From: Geodermatophilus siccatus | GTDB lineage: Bacteria; Actinomycetota; Actinomycetes; Mycobacteriales; Geodermatophilaceae | Direction: 5' to 3' | Length of the DNA: 64,000 bases | Assembly (NCBI RefSeq): GCF_900103785.1 | Contig: NZ_FNHE01000017.1 | Coordinates: 1-64,000, forward strand | Translations under genes and position numbers: made by a program | The notes under the pieces: model-generated | The model's input: the letters and a program-made list of their open reading frames with translations, nothing else | Told to the model about the DNA's origin: nothing | Database searches by the model: none | Part shown: positions 18,125 through 26,770 of the stretch, piece after piece | Layout of the letters: each line of letters opens with the position of its first letter | Position numbering within the stretch: the first letter of the stretch is position 1

Positions 18125-20272
18125 TCAGGGGCTCGTGAGGACGACGAGTCGCTGGGTGGCCCGGGTCATCGCGACGTAGCGGTCGACCGCTCCCTCGATG
18201 CCCTCGCCGAAGGCCTGGGGGTCGACGAGGACGACGAGGTCGAACTCGAGCCCCTTCGCCAGCTCCGGGCTCAGCGACCGGACGCGCGGCCTCTCCGCGA
18301 CCGTGGGGTCGCCGATGACGCAGGCGGTCCCCTCGGGGTGCGCGGCGAGCCAGGTGTCCAGCACCGCGCCCAGCCCGGAGGTGGACCCGTGGACGACGGG
18401 GACGCCGGTGCTGCGGATGGACGTCGGCACGTTGGCGTCCGGGAGCACGGCCCGGATGACCGGCTCGGCCTCCGCCATGACCTCCGCCGGCGTCCGGTAG
18501 TTGACGGTCAGGGAGGCCAGGGTGACGTCGTCGAGCCCGATCCGTGCGAGCCGCTCCCGCCACGACTCCGGGAACCCGTGCCGCGCCTGCGCGCGGTCGC
18601 CGACGATGGTGAGGCTCCGCGACGGGCAGCGGCGCAGCAGCACCTGCCACTCCGCGTCGGTCAGCTCCTGGGCCTCGTCCACGACGACGTGCGCGAACGG
18701 GCCGGCGAGCGCGTCCCGGTCGGCGGTGGGCAGGGCGGCGTCGTCGACCAGGGCGTCCTGCAGGTCCTGGTGGCGCAGGCTCGTCATCAGCAGCAGCTCG
18801 GAGTCGTCGGCCGCGATCAGCTCGTCGATGACGCCGGCCATGCGCTCGCGTTCGGCGGCGACCACGGCGTCCTGCCGGCGCTTCCGCCGCGACGCCCCCG
18901 GGTCGCCGAGCCGCTGCCGGGCCGCGTCCAGCAGCGGCAGGTCCGACACCGTCCAGGCCCGGGGATCCCCACGCTGCAGGGCCCGGACCTCGTGAGGGCT
19001 GAGCCAGGGCGCGCACCTCCGCAGGTAGGCCGGCACGGACCACAGGTCCCCGACGAGGTCGGTCGCCTCCAGCAGCGGCCAGGCGCGCTCGAACGCCGTG
19101 CGCAGCTCCCGGTCCCGCGCCAGCGCGCTGCGGACGACGTCGTCGTCCACCTCGCCGTCGTGCGCGTCCACCACGATCGACAGCAGCGCCTCCCACACCT
19201 GCTCGCGCGCCTCGTTGTGCGGCGTCCCGGGTTCGCGGGCGTCGAACGCCTCGGCCCAGTCGTCGGGACCGAGCTCCACGTCGGACCAGGGGGTCTCGAC
19301 CGTGATCCCCTCGCGGGGCGGCTCCTCGTGGAACCGGACGGCCGCCTCGATCGCCGTCCCCATCTCCGCGGACGACTTCAGGCGGGCCACCTCCGGGTCG
19401 GCCTCCACGCCGGCGGCGGCTCCTTCCGGGACGAGGTCGCGCAGCGTGCAGGTGAGCACGCCCTCCTCGCCGAGGCTGGGGAGGACGTCCGCGACGTAGG
19501 AGAGGTAGGGCTGGTGCGGACCGACGAACAGCACGCCGCCCCGGTGGTGCCCGAGGCGCGGGTCGGAGTACAGGAGGTAGGCGGTGCGGTGCAGCGCCAC
19601 GACGGTCTTCCCCGTGCCCGGACCGCCGTCGACGACGAGGGCGCCGCGGGACCCCGCGCGGATGATGGCGTCCTGGTCGGCCTGGATGGTGCCGAGCACG
19701 TCCCGCATCCGGGGTGACCGGCTGCTGCCCAGGCTGGCGATGAAGGCGGATTGGTCGTCGAGCGCGGCGGCGTGCCCGTCGAACCCGTCGGCGGTGAACA
19801 CCTCGTCCCAGTAGTCGGTGATCCGGCCGCGGGTCCAGCGGTACCTGCGGCGGCTGACCAGACCCATCGGGTCGGCGTGGGTCGCTCCGAAGAACGGCTC
19901 GGCCGCGGGGGAGCGCCAGTCCACCAGCAGCCGACGGCCCGTGCTGTCCGTGAGACCGAGCCGTCCGACGTACACGGGCTCGGGGTCGTCCGTGCGAACG
20001 ACGTGCCCCAGGCACAGGTCCAGGCCGAAGCGGCGCAGGGCGCGCAGGCGGGCGGTCAGCCGGTGGACCTCCAGGTCCCGGTCCAGCGCCGCCTGGCCGG
20101 TGCCGCCGGGCGCCCTGCGCTCGGCGTCGAGGCGGTCGGACAGGTCGGCGATCGACCGCTGGAGGCTCTCCGCGACGGCCGTGAAGTGCTGCTCGTCACC
20201 GGCGATCAGCGTGGGGTCGGCCTTGGGGGACCGGTCGGGGAGGGCGAACACGCTGGTGGTCAGAGAGGTCAC
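18125..20272 (-). CDS. helR: RNA polymerase recycling motor ATPase HelR
   Basis: This 715-residue UvrD-like SF1 ATPase of the HelD/HelR group begins with the characteristic TTSVFALPDRSPKADPTLIA. It contains LLVDWRSPAAEPFFGATH, Walker A GGPGTGKT and motif II DEAQE. HelR binds RNA polymerase, removes stalled or rifamycin-blocked enzyme from DNA and confers rifamycin tolerance in Streptomyces. The GTG at 20272 follows GGAGC. The 19-bp palindrome of the rifamycin-associated element lies 113-131 bases upstream, supporting both the identity and antibiotic-responsive control. Confidence 0.93.
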   Translation of the reverse strand: MTSLTTSVFALPDRSPKADPTLIAGDEQHFTAVAESLQRSIADLSDRLDAERRAPGGTGQAALDRDLEVHRLTARLRALRRFGLDLCLGHVVRTDDPEPVYVGRLGLTDSTGRRLLVDWRSPAAEPFFGATHADPMGLVSRRRYRWTRGRITDYWDEVFTADGFDGHAAALDDQSAFIASLGSSRSPRMRDVLGTIQADQDAIIRAGSRGALVVDGGPGTGKTVVALHRTAYLLYSDPRLGHHRGGVLFVGPHQPYLSYVADVLPSLGEEGVLTCTLRDLVPEGAAAGVEADPEVARLKSSAEMGTAIEAAVRFHEEPPREGITVETPWSDVELGPDDWAEAFDAREPGTPHNEAREQVWEALLSIVVDAHDGEVDDDVVRSALARDRELRTAFERAWPLLEATDLVGDLWSVPAYLRRCAPWLSPHEVRALQRGDPRAWTVSDLPLLDAARQRLGDPGASRRKRRQDAVVAAERERMAGVIDELIAADDSELLLMTSLRHQDLQDALVDDAALPTADRDALAGPFAHVVVDEAQELTDAEWQVLLRRCPSRSLTIVGDRAQARHGFPESWRERLARIGLDDVTLASLTVNYRTPAEVMAEAEPVIRAVLPDANVPTSIRSTGVPVVHGSTSGLGAVLDTWLAAHPEGTACVIGDPTVAERPRVRSLSPELAKGLEFDLVVLVDPQAFGEGIEGAVDRYVAMTRATQRLVVLTSP

Positions 20273-20384
20273 GTCAGCTCCGATCGGATTCCCCCGCGAC
20301 TCGTGGGTCGACGACGGCACAGGCACCTCGCGACTCCCGTTCCCGCAGGTCCGGGCCTCGGCCGGCGATTCTCCGGCCCGTCCC

Positions 20385-20403
20385 GGGTCTTGCCGCAAGT
20401 CCC
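20385..20403. promoter_or_regulatory. Rifamycin-associated element (RAE) upstream of helR
   Basis: The 19-bp imperfect palindrome GGGTCTTGCCGCAAGTCCC (minus strand GGGACTTGCGGCAAGACCC) matches the known RAE type, with its CTTGC-GCAAG core. RAEs precede rifamycin-resistance genes, including helR and rph, across actinobacteria and mediate rifamycin induction. It lies just upstream of helR, which supports function. Confidence 0.85.
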
Positions 20404-20450
20404 CCCGCGCGCTATACGTTGGTGTGGAGGGACATGACCTGCCCCGCCTC

Positions 20451-21245
20451 TCAGGCGAGCGCCTGCTGCAGCACGTCGACGTTGTCGAGGTACCAGCGGC
20501 GCGTCCGTTCGGCCCGTCGCATCGCCCCGCCGGCCAGGTACTCCGAGAAGGCGGGGTGGCCGTTCGCGGCCGCCGTCCCGACGATGTCGTACAGCCACTG
20601 GTGGTTGTGCAGGACCGCGGGGACGAGGGCCTCCCGGTCACCCCGGTCCAGGCCGTAGCTGTCCGCGAAGAGCCGGAGGCGGTCGAGCGCCCGGCCGCGC
20701 CTGCTGTCGTCGATGTAGCGGTCCGGCCGCAGCGGGGCCCACAGTCGCGTGGCACAGGCGACGTCCCACACCCGGCAGCCCGGGCTGGCGAGGTCGAAGT
20801 CGATCAGCGCGACGGCCCGCCCGTCGCGGAAGACGACGTTGTCCAGGTTGACGTCGTTGTGGCTGATGAGCTGCCCGGCGAAGGGTGGGGGCGGCGACGG
20901 CGGCCACAGGTGCGGCACCGGGGAGAAGGTGCTGACCGCCCGGTGGTAGTCGCGCAGCAGGTGGGCGACGCTGACGAGCGCCTCGTCGCTGAGGGCCCAG
21001 GCGGGGTAGGGCGGCGTGATGGCCGTCCCGGGGACGTAGGAGAGGACCTCCCGCCCCTGCTCGTCCACGCCGAGGAACCGGGGAGCGCCGTCGAACCCGA
21101 CGTCGGCGAGGTGGCGCAGCAGGGCGTGGGTGGCCGGACTCGTGGCGCGCTGGGGCCGCCGGACGGTGTCGCCGACGCGCACCACCTGTCCGCGGTTGGC
21201 GGTGCCGCCCAGGAGGAGGACCTCGGACTCGGTCTCGCCCGGCAT
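20451..21245 (-). CDS. APH family phosphotransferase
   Basis: This 264-residue aminoglycoside/choline-kinase-fold protein has the catalytic loop ISHNDVNLDNVV and the metal motif LIDFDLA, both complete, so it is expected to be active. Its substrate is unknown; true aminoglycoside resistance is only one possibility. GAGGAGG lies four bases before the ATG at 21245. It lies upstream of helR on the same strand, with the RAE between them. Confidence 0.85.
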   Translation of the reverse strand: MPGETESEVLLLGGTANRGQVVRVGDTVRRPQRATSPATHALLRHLADVGFDGAPRFLGVDEQGREVLSYVPGTAITPPYPAWALSDEALVSVAHLLRDYHRAVSTFSPVPHLWPPSPPPPFAGQLISHNDVNLDNVVFRDGRAVALIDFDLASPGCRVWDVACATRLWAPLRPDRYIDDSRRGRALDRLRLFADSYGLDRGDREALVPAVLHNHQWLYDIVGTAAANGHPAFSEYLAGGAMRRAERTRRWYLDNVDVLQQALA

Positions 21246-21285
21246 CGGCCTCCTCAGGTCGTCCACGGCCGGTCGGCGCAGGCGC

Positions 21286-22233
21286 TCACTCCTCGAGGAC
21301 GGCGTGGGCCAGGGCCGTGTGCGTCACGATGCCACCGATGAGCCCGCTGCGGAGCGCGGCGCGGACGGCGGGGCTCTTCGACTCGCCGTAGGGGACGACG
21401 ACCACCTCGGGGATGGCCCGCATCTGCTCCGCGTCGATGCCGATCATCCGCTCGGACAGCTCCGTCCGGATCGCCTCGCCCTCGGCCGAGAGGAAGACGC
21501 CGGACACGTCGGCGCAGACCCCCAGGCGGTGCAGTGCCGCGCGGTCGTCCTCGGACAGGGCGTCGTACAGGGTGGACTGGCCGGGCTTCCAGAGACCGAC
21601 CCCGGCCACGGCCTTGGTCACGAGGGGCAGCTGGGCGAAGGCGCGCGCCACCTCGGGCTGACGCCGGAGAGCCCGCGCGGTGGCCGCGTCGGGGACCGTG
21701 AAGGGCGCGTAGAAGACGTGCGCCGCGCCGCCCGATGCGCTGGCCACCTCCCGGACGACGTCCACCGACGTGTCGGGTCCGTCCGGCAGCGAGAGCGCCC
21801 CGGTGAGCTGGACGACCGGGGTCCCGGGCAGTGGCGGCAGCGCCCGGGCCATCGCGCTCACCGCCCGGGCCCACGCCAGACCGAGCACGTCCTGCGGCGT
21901 GATGATCTCCGCGAGCAGCCGGGCCGCCGCCCGCCCGAGGTGCCCCCGGAGCGAGTCGGCGTCGTCGTCGGGCGTGTCGATGACGACCGAGTGCTGCAAC
22001 CCGAACCGGTCCTGCAGCCGCGCGGACAGGTCGACGTCGATCTCGCCCTGGTGGCGGATCTCGATGCGCACCAGCCCGCTCGCGCGGGCCGCGTCGAGCA
22101 GCCGGGCGACCTTGAAGCGGCTCAGGCCGAACTCCTCGGCGATCTCGACCTTCGACCGGCCGTCGAGGTAGTACCGGCGTGCGACGGATGCGGTGAGGAC
22201 GACCCGGGCCGGGCCGTCGTGCGCCTCTGCCAT
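21286..22233 (-). CDS. SorC/DeoR-type sugar-binding transcriptional regulator
   Basis: This 315-residue protein has an N-terminal helix-turn-helix (SKVEIAEEFGLSRFKVARLL) and a C-terminal SorC sugar-phosphate-binding domain with the typical GVGLWKPG and VSGVFLSAEGE segments. It diverges from the polyol transport operon and is expected to control it in response to a phosphorylated or free polyol. AGGAG lies six bases before its ATG. Palindromes that look like its operators lie at 22244 and 22340. Confidence 0.9.
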   Translation of the reverse strand: MAEAHDGPARVVLTASVARRYYLDGRSKVEIAEEFGLSRFKVARLLDAARASGLVRIEIRHQGEIDVDLSARLQDRFGLQHSVVIDTPDDDADSLRGHLGRAAARLLAEIITPQDVLGLAWARAVSAMARALPPLPGTPVVQLTGALSLPDGPDTSVDVVREVASASGGAAHVFYAPFTVPDAATARALRRQPEVARAFAQLPLVTKAVAGVGLWKPGQSTLYDALSEDDRAALHRLGVCADVSGVFLSAEGEAIRTELSERMIGIDAEQMRAIPEVVVVPYGESKSPAVRAALRSGLIGGIVTHTALAHAVLEE

Positions 22234-22243
22234 GCGCGTCTCC

Positions 22244-22257
22244 TGCTCATGTGAGCG
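22244..22257. promoter_or_regulatory. SorC-type operator palindrome 1
   Basis: TGCTCATGTGAGCG contains the perfect palindrome-like core GCTCA-TG-TGAGC. It lies 11 bases before the regulator's start, suited to autoregulation. Copy 2 at 22340 is its reverse complement over 12 bases. A half-site TGCTCAC lies at 22264. Confidence 0.6.
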
Positions 22258-22283
22258 TTCCGGTGCTCACTATGGCACACCCC

Positions 22284-22312
22284 TTGACGTCACCCGATCG
22301 TGTGATGAGACT
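22284..22312 (+). promoter_or_regulatory. Possible promoter of the polyol operon
   Basis: TTGACG (22284-22289) is followed after 17 bases by GAGACT, a weak -10 element. It lies between the two operator palindromes and points toward the binding-protein gene. The -35 is good; the -10 is poor. Confidence 0.35.
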
Positions 22313-22339
22313 CACCCCACACACATCTGAGACCCCCTC

Positions 22340-22353
22340 TGCTCACATGAGCG
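22340..22353. promoter_or_regulatory. SorC-type operator palindrome 2
   Basis: TGCTCACATGAGCG has the same TGCTCA-YR-TGAGCG pattern as the copy at 22244 and lies downstream of the likely promoter, 31 bases before the binding-protein start. The pair is 96 bases apart, so looping by a tetrameric SorC protein is plausible. Confidence 0.6.
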
Positions 22354-22384
22354 AGCGCGTGGTCGGCCCGGGGAGGACTGCACC

Positions 22385-23752
22385 GTGCACAGACACGTGC
22401 GACCTGCACTCGCCGCTGCGACGGCGACCGCACTGGCCGTGGGGGTGGGCGGGTGTGCCGGCTGGGGCGGGGGTCCCGCCGCCGGCGGGGCCAACAGCAT
22501 CAACGTGCTGATGGTCAACAACCCGCAGATGGTCGACCTGCAGCAGCTCACCGCCGAGTACTTCACCGCGGAGACCGGCATCACGGTCAACTACACGGTG
22601 CTGCCGGAGAACGACGTCCGGGACAAGATCAGCCAGGAGTTCTCCAGCCAGGCGGGGCAGTACGACGTCGCCACCCTGAGCAACTTCGAGATCCCCATCT
22701 ACGCCCGGAGTGAGTGGATCGCCCCGCTGGACGAGTACGTCGCGGCCGACGCGGAGTTCGACCAGGACGACGTCCTCGGCCCGCTCACGGCGTCGCTGTC
22801 CGGTGACGACGGCCGGCTGTACGGCGAGCCCTTCTACGGCGAGTCCTCGTTCCTCATGTACCGCAAGGACGTCCTCGACGGGGCCGGCATCCAGATGCCG
22901 GCGAACCCGACCTGGCAGGAGGTCGCCGACATCGCGGCCGAGGTCGACGGCATCGAGCCCGGGATGGCCGGGATCTGCCTGCGCGGCCAGCCCGGCTGGG
23001 GTCAGCTGTTCGCGCCGCTGACCACGGTGGTGAACACCTTCGGCGGCACCTGGTTCACCGAGGACTGGCAGCCGCAGGTCGACAGCGAGGAGTTCCGGAC
23101 GGCCACCCAGTTCTACGTGGACCTCGTCCGGGAGCACGGCGAGGTCGGTGCACCGCAGGCCGGCTTCACCGAGTGCCTCAACAACGTGGTCCAGGGCAAC
23201 GCGGCGATGTGGTACGACGCGACCTCGGCCGCCGGGTCGCTGGAGGCCGCCGACTCGCCGGTCAAGGGCAAGATGGGGTACGTCGCCGCGCCGGTGGTCG
23301 AGACCGACAGCTCGGGCTGGCTCTACGCGTGGTCCTGGAGCATCCAGCAGGCCAGTGCGAAGAAGGACGCGGCGTGGGAGTTCATCTCCTGGGCCTCCAG
23401 TGCGGAGTACGAGCAGCTCGTGGGCGAGGAGCTCGGCTGGTCCAAGGTCCCCGCCGGCAAGCGGGCGTCGACCTACTCCAACCCGGACTACCTCGCGGAG
23501 GCGTCCGCCTTCGCCGAGCCCACGCTGGCGGCCATCGAGTCCGCCGACCCGAACGACCCCGGCGTGCAGCCCCGCCCCGCACCCGGCATCCAGTTCATGG
23601 GGATCCCGGAGTTCCCGGACCTGGCCACCCAGGTGTCGCAGGACGTCAGCTCCGCGATCGCCGGCCGGACGACCGTGGACGAGGCGCTCGAACGGGGGCA
23701 GCAGCTCGCCGAGGACGTCGCCGAGCGCTACCAGGAGCGGGAGTCGAAGTGA
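22385..23752 (+). CDS. Polyol ABC transporter substrate-binding lipoprotein
   Basis: This 455-residue family 1 extracellular solute-binding protein has a lipoprotein signal with lipobox VGGC (Cys near residue 24), then the binding-protein domain (NSINVLMVNNPQMVDLQQLT onward). It resembles mannitol/sorbitol binding proteins (SmoE type). GGGAGG precedes the GTG at 22385. It is the first gene of the transport operon; polyol specificity is inferred from the two downstream polyol dehydrogenases. Confidence 0.9.
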   Translation: MHRHVRPALAAATATALAVGVGGCAGWGGGPAAGGANSINVLMVNNPQMVDLQQLTAEYFTAETGITVNYTVLPENDVRDKISQEFSSQAGQYDVATLSNFEIPIYARSEWIAPLDEYVAADAEFDQDDVLGPLTASLSGDDGRLYGEPFYGESSFLMYRKDVLDGAGIQMPANPTWQEVADIAAEVDGIEPGMAGICLRGQPGWGQLFAPLTTVVNTFGGTWFTEDWQPQVDSEEFRTATQFYVDLVREHGEVGAPQAGFTECLNNVVQGNAAMWYDATSAAGSLEAADSPVKGKMGYVAAPVVETDSSGWLYAWSWSIQQASAKKDAAWEFISWASSAEYEQLVGEELGWSKVPAGKRASTYSNPDYLAEASAFAEPTLAAIESADPNDPGVQPRPAPGIQFMGIPEFPDLATQVSQDVSSAIAGRTTVDEALERGQQLAEDVAERYQERESK

Positions 23753-23789
23753 CCGAGCCGGCAGGACGATCCCAGGGGGAGGCAGCGGG

Positions 23790-24776
23790 ATGAGCACCGC
23801 TCTCGAGACCAGCCGCGGGCGCGGTCAGCAACCGCCGACACCGCCGCCGGCACCGCCGTCGCCCTCGCCGGGCGGAGCGCTCCGCCGGTCCGCCGACTGG
23901 GCCCGCCGGGCGCCGCTGCTGCCCGCGCTGGTGTTCACGATCGTCGTCACCCAGCTGCCGTTCGTGGTCACGTTGATCGTCTCGTTCATGGACTGGAACG
24001 CGTACTACCCGGACGAGCGCGGCTTCGCCGGGTTCGGCAACTACGCGAGCGTGCTGACCGACGTCAACATGCGCCAGGCGATCGTCACCACGGTCATCCT
24101 GACCGCGGTCGTCGTCCTGGTCAGCCTGCTGCTCGGCATGGTCATCGCCCTGCTGCTGGACCGGCAGTTCCGCGGCCGGGGCGTGGTGCGCACCATGATG
24201 ATCACGCCGTTCCTCATCGTCCCGGTGGCCGCGGCGCTGCTGTGGAAGCACGCGCTGTTCAACCCCGAGTACGGCCTGCTCAACGGGACGCTCACCGCGA
24301 TCTGGCGGCTGTTCGGCTCCGACGACGCGCCGCAGCCGGACTGGATCACCGCGGCGCCGCTGGTGTCGGTCGAGGTCGCCCTCATCTGGCAGTGGACGCC
24401 GTTCATGATGCTGATCCTGCTGGCCGGCCTGCAGAGCCGGCCGCTGGACGTCATCGAGGCCGCGCGGATCGACGGCGCGAGCAGCTGGCAGATCTTCCGC
24501 TACATGACCTTCCCGCACCTGCGCCGCTACCTGGAGCTGGGCGGGCTGCTGGGGTCGATCTACATCGTGCAGAACTTCGACGCGGTCTTCACGATCACCT
24601 CGGGCGGCCTGGGCACGGCGAACCTCCCGTACGTGATCTACCAGACCTTCTACCAGGCCCACGACTACGGCCGGGCCTCGGCAGCCGGCGTCGTCGTCGT
24701 CATCGGCACGATCGTCATCGCCACGCTGGCGCTGCGGACGGTGTCGACGCTGTTCCAGGAGGAGAACGCGCGATGA
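23790..24776 (+). CDS. Polyol ABC transporter permease 1
   Basis: This 328-residue MalF/SmoF-type permease has six membrane helices after a proline-rich cytosolic N-terminus. The EAA loop reads EAARIDGASSWQIFRYMTFP and contacts the ATPase. GGGGGAGG lies before the ATG at 23790. Its stop overlaps permease 2 by four bases (ATGA). Confidence 0.92.
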   Translation: MSTALETSRGRGQQPPTPPPAPPSPSPGGALRRSADWARRAPLLPALVFTIVVTQLPFVVTLIVSFMDWNAYYPDERGFAGFGNYASVLTDVNMRQAIVTTVILTAVVVLVSLLLGMVIALLLDRQFRGRGVVRTMMITPFLIVPVAAALLWKHALFNPEYGLLNGTLTAIWRLFGSDDAPQPDWITAAPLVSVEVALIWQWTPFMMLILLAGLQSRPLDVIEAARIDGASSWQIFRYMTFPHLRRYLELGGLLGSIYIVQNFDAVFTITSGGLGTANLPYVIYQTFYQAHDYGRASAAGVVVVIGTIVIATLALRTVSTLFQEENAR

Positions 24777-25666
24777 GCTCCGTCACCGACGTCGCACCGG
24801 TCGCCGCCACCCGCACGCCCGAGGGCCGGCCCCGCCGGCCGCGCAAGCCGCGGTCCGGTGCCCTGCTGGGGCTCGCCGCCTGGTTGATCGGCTTCCTGTT
24901 CGTCGTGCCCGTGCTGTGGATGGTGCTGACGTCGTTCCACAGCGAGGAGGCCGCGGCCACCAACCCGCCCTCGCTCTTCGCGCCGCTGACCGTCGCCGGC
25001 TACCGGGAGTTCTTCGGCGTCGGCACCGGCACCAGCCCCTGGCCGTCGCTGCTCAACTCGCTGACCGCCAGCGTGGTCTCGACGATCATCGTGCTGCTGC
25101 TGGCCATCCCGGCCGCCTACGCGCTGTCGATCAGGCCGGTGCGCAAGTGGACCGACGTGATGTTCTTCTTCCTGTCCACGCGCATGCTGCCGATCGTCGC
25201 CGGGTTGCTCCCGATCTACCTGTTCGCCCAGTGGAGCGGTCTGCTGGACAACATCTGGCTGCTCATCGTCCTGTACACGGCCATGAACCTGCCGATCGCG
25301 GTCTGGATGATGCGCTCGTTCCTCGCCGAGGTCCCCGTCGAGATCCTCGAGGCGGCCTCGATGGACGGCGCGGGGCTGCTGCTCACCCTCCGCCAGGTGG
25401 TGGCGCCCATCGTCCTGCCGGGCATCGCCGCCACCTCGCTGATCTGCTTCATCTTCAGCTGGAACGAGCTGCTGCTGGCCCGGACCCTGACCGGCACCGT
25501 GGCCGGCACCGCGCCGGTCTACCTGACCGGCTTCGTCACCAGCCAGGGGCTCTTCCTCGCGCAGGTCTGCGCGGCCGCGTTCGTGGTGTCGCTGCCGGTG
25601 CTCGTCGCCGGCTTCGCCGCCCAGGACAAGCTGGTCCAGGGGCTCTCGCTCGGAGCGGTCAAGTGA
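24773..25666 (+). CDS. Polyol ABC transporter permease 2
   Basis: This 297-residue MalG/SmoG-type permease has six helices and the EAA loop EILEAASMDGAGLLLTLRQV. It starts at the overlapping ATG at 24773, and its own stop overlaps the dehydrogenase GTG by four bases (GTGA). With permease 1 it forms the membrane channel. Confidence 0.92.
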   Translation: MSSVTDVAPVAATRTPEGRPRRPRKPRSGALLGLAAWLIGFLFVVPVLWMVLTSFHSEEAAATNPPSLFAPLTVAGYREFFGVGTGTSPWPSLLNSLTASVVSTIIVLLLAIPAAYALSIRPVRKWTDVMFFFLSTRMLPIVAGLLPIYLFAQWSGLLDNIWLLIVLYTAMNLPIAVWMMRSFLAEVPVEILEAASMDGAGLLLTLRQVVAPIVLPGIAATSLICFIFSWNELLLARTLTGTVAGTAPVYLTGFVTSQGLFLAQVCAAAFVVSLPVLVAGFAAQDKLVQGLSLGAVK

Positions 25667-26733
25667 GCGCCGCGACCGGGACGGTGCCGGGGACCGGCGA
25701 CCTCGGTCCGGCGGCCACGATGCGGGCCTCGGTCCTGCGCGGCCCCGGGGACGTGGCCGTGGAGGAGCGGGCCGTCCCGCAGCCGGGGCCCGGTGAGGTG
25801 GTCGTCCGCGTCTCCTCGGTCGGGGTCTGCGGATCGGACACGCACTACTACGACCACGGGCGCATCGGCCGGTTCGTCGTCGAGTCCCCGCTCGTGCTGG
25901 GCCACGAGGCGGCGGGGGAGGTGGCCGCCCTCGGCCCCGGCGTCGCCACGCTGTCGGTCGGGCAGCGGGTGTCGGTCGAGCCGGGGGTGCCGGACCTGAC
26001 CTGTCCGCAGTGCCTGGCCGGGCGCTACAACCTGTGCCCGGGCATGCGCTTCTTCGCGACCCCGCCGATCGACGGCGCCTTCGCCGAGTACGTCGTCGTC
26101 CACGCGGCCTTCGCCCACCCGGTGCCCGAGACGATCAGCGACGACGCCGCCGCACTGCTGGAACCCCTGTCGGTCGGCATCTGGGCCTGCCGCAGAGGCC
26201 GGGTGGGCGCCGGCTCCCGGGTGCTGGTCACCGGTGCCGGACCGATCGGGCTGGTGAGCGTCCAGGCGGCGCTGGCCTTCGGCGCCACCGAGGTCGTGGT
26301 GTCCGACGTCAACCCCGCCCGGCTGGCCCTGGCCCGTGACCTCGGGGCCACCGAGGTCGTCGACGCCCGGACCTCGCGCGTCACCGACCTGCCGCGCCCG
26401 CCCGAGGTGCTGCTCGAGTGCTCGGGGCACCCGGTCGCGACCGCTGACGCGATCCGCGCTCTCGACCGCGCGGGCCGGGCGGTGCTCGTCGGCATGGGCG
26501 GGGACGAGCTGGCCCTGCCGCTGTCGGTGGTGCAGGAGCGCGAGCTCGAGGTGACCGGCACCTTCCGCTACGCCGGGACCTGGCCGACGGCGATCGCGCT
26601 GGTCGCCGCCGGGCGGATCGACCTCGACCGCCTGGTCACCGGCACCTACCGCCTGGACCAGGCCGAGGACGCGCTGACGGCCGGTCGCCGCGACCCGCGG
26701 TCGGTGAAGGTCGTAGTCCACCCCCAGACCTGA
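25663..26733 (+). CDS. Zinc-dependent polyol (sorbitol/L-iditol type) dehydrogenase
   Basis: This 356-residue medium-chain dehydrogenase has the catalytic zinc ligands in GVCGSDTHYYDHG and GHEAAGEV and the NAD loop GAGPIGLVSV. The structural-zinc lobe has only three cysteines (C-x2-C-x7-C) instead of four, a common trait in the sorbitol dehydrogenase branch. It would oxidise sorbitol or a related polyol to the ketose. It is translationally coupled to permease 2. Confidence 0.88.
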   Translation: MSAATGTVPGTGDLGPAATMRASVLRGPGDVAVEERAVPQPGPGEVVVRVSSVGVCGSDTHYYDHGRIGRFVVESPLVLGHEAAGEVAALGPGVATLSVGQRVSVEPGVPDLTCPQCLAGRYNLCPGMRFFATPPIDGAFAEYVVVHAAFAHPVPETISDDAAALLEPLSVGIWACRRGRVGAGSRVLVTGAGPIGLVSVQAALAFGATEVVVSDVNPARLALARDLGATEVVDARTSRVTDLPRPPEVLLECSGHPVATADAIRALDRAGRAVLVGMGGDELALPLSVVQERELEVTGTFRYAGTWPTAIALVAAGRIDLDRLVTGTYRLDQAEDALTAGRRDPRSVKVVVHPQT

Positions 26734-26770
26734 CGCCCCCTGACCTCTGGCTCCAGCGAGGAGAGATCCC

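Noticed and set aside
18125-20272. Possible classical UvrD/PcrA DNA helicase
   Set aside because: The N-terminus and the WRSPAAEPFFGATH block are specific to HelR/HelD RNA polymerase ATPases, and an RAE is present.
20413-20418. TATAGC on the minus strand as a helR -10 box
   Set aside because: It lacks the final T, and its position relative to the RAE does not give a convincing -35; not enough to annotate.
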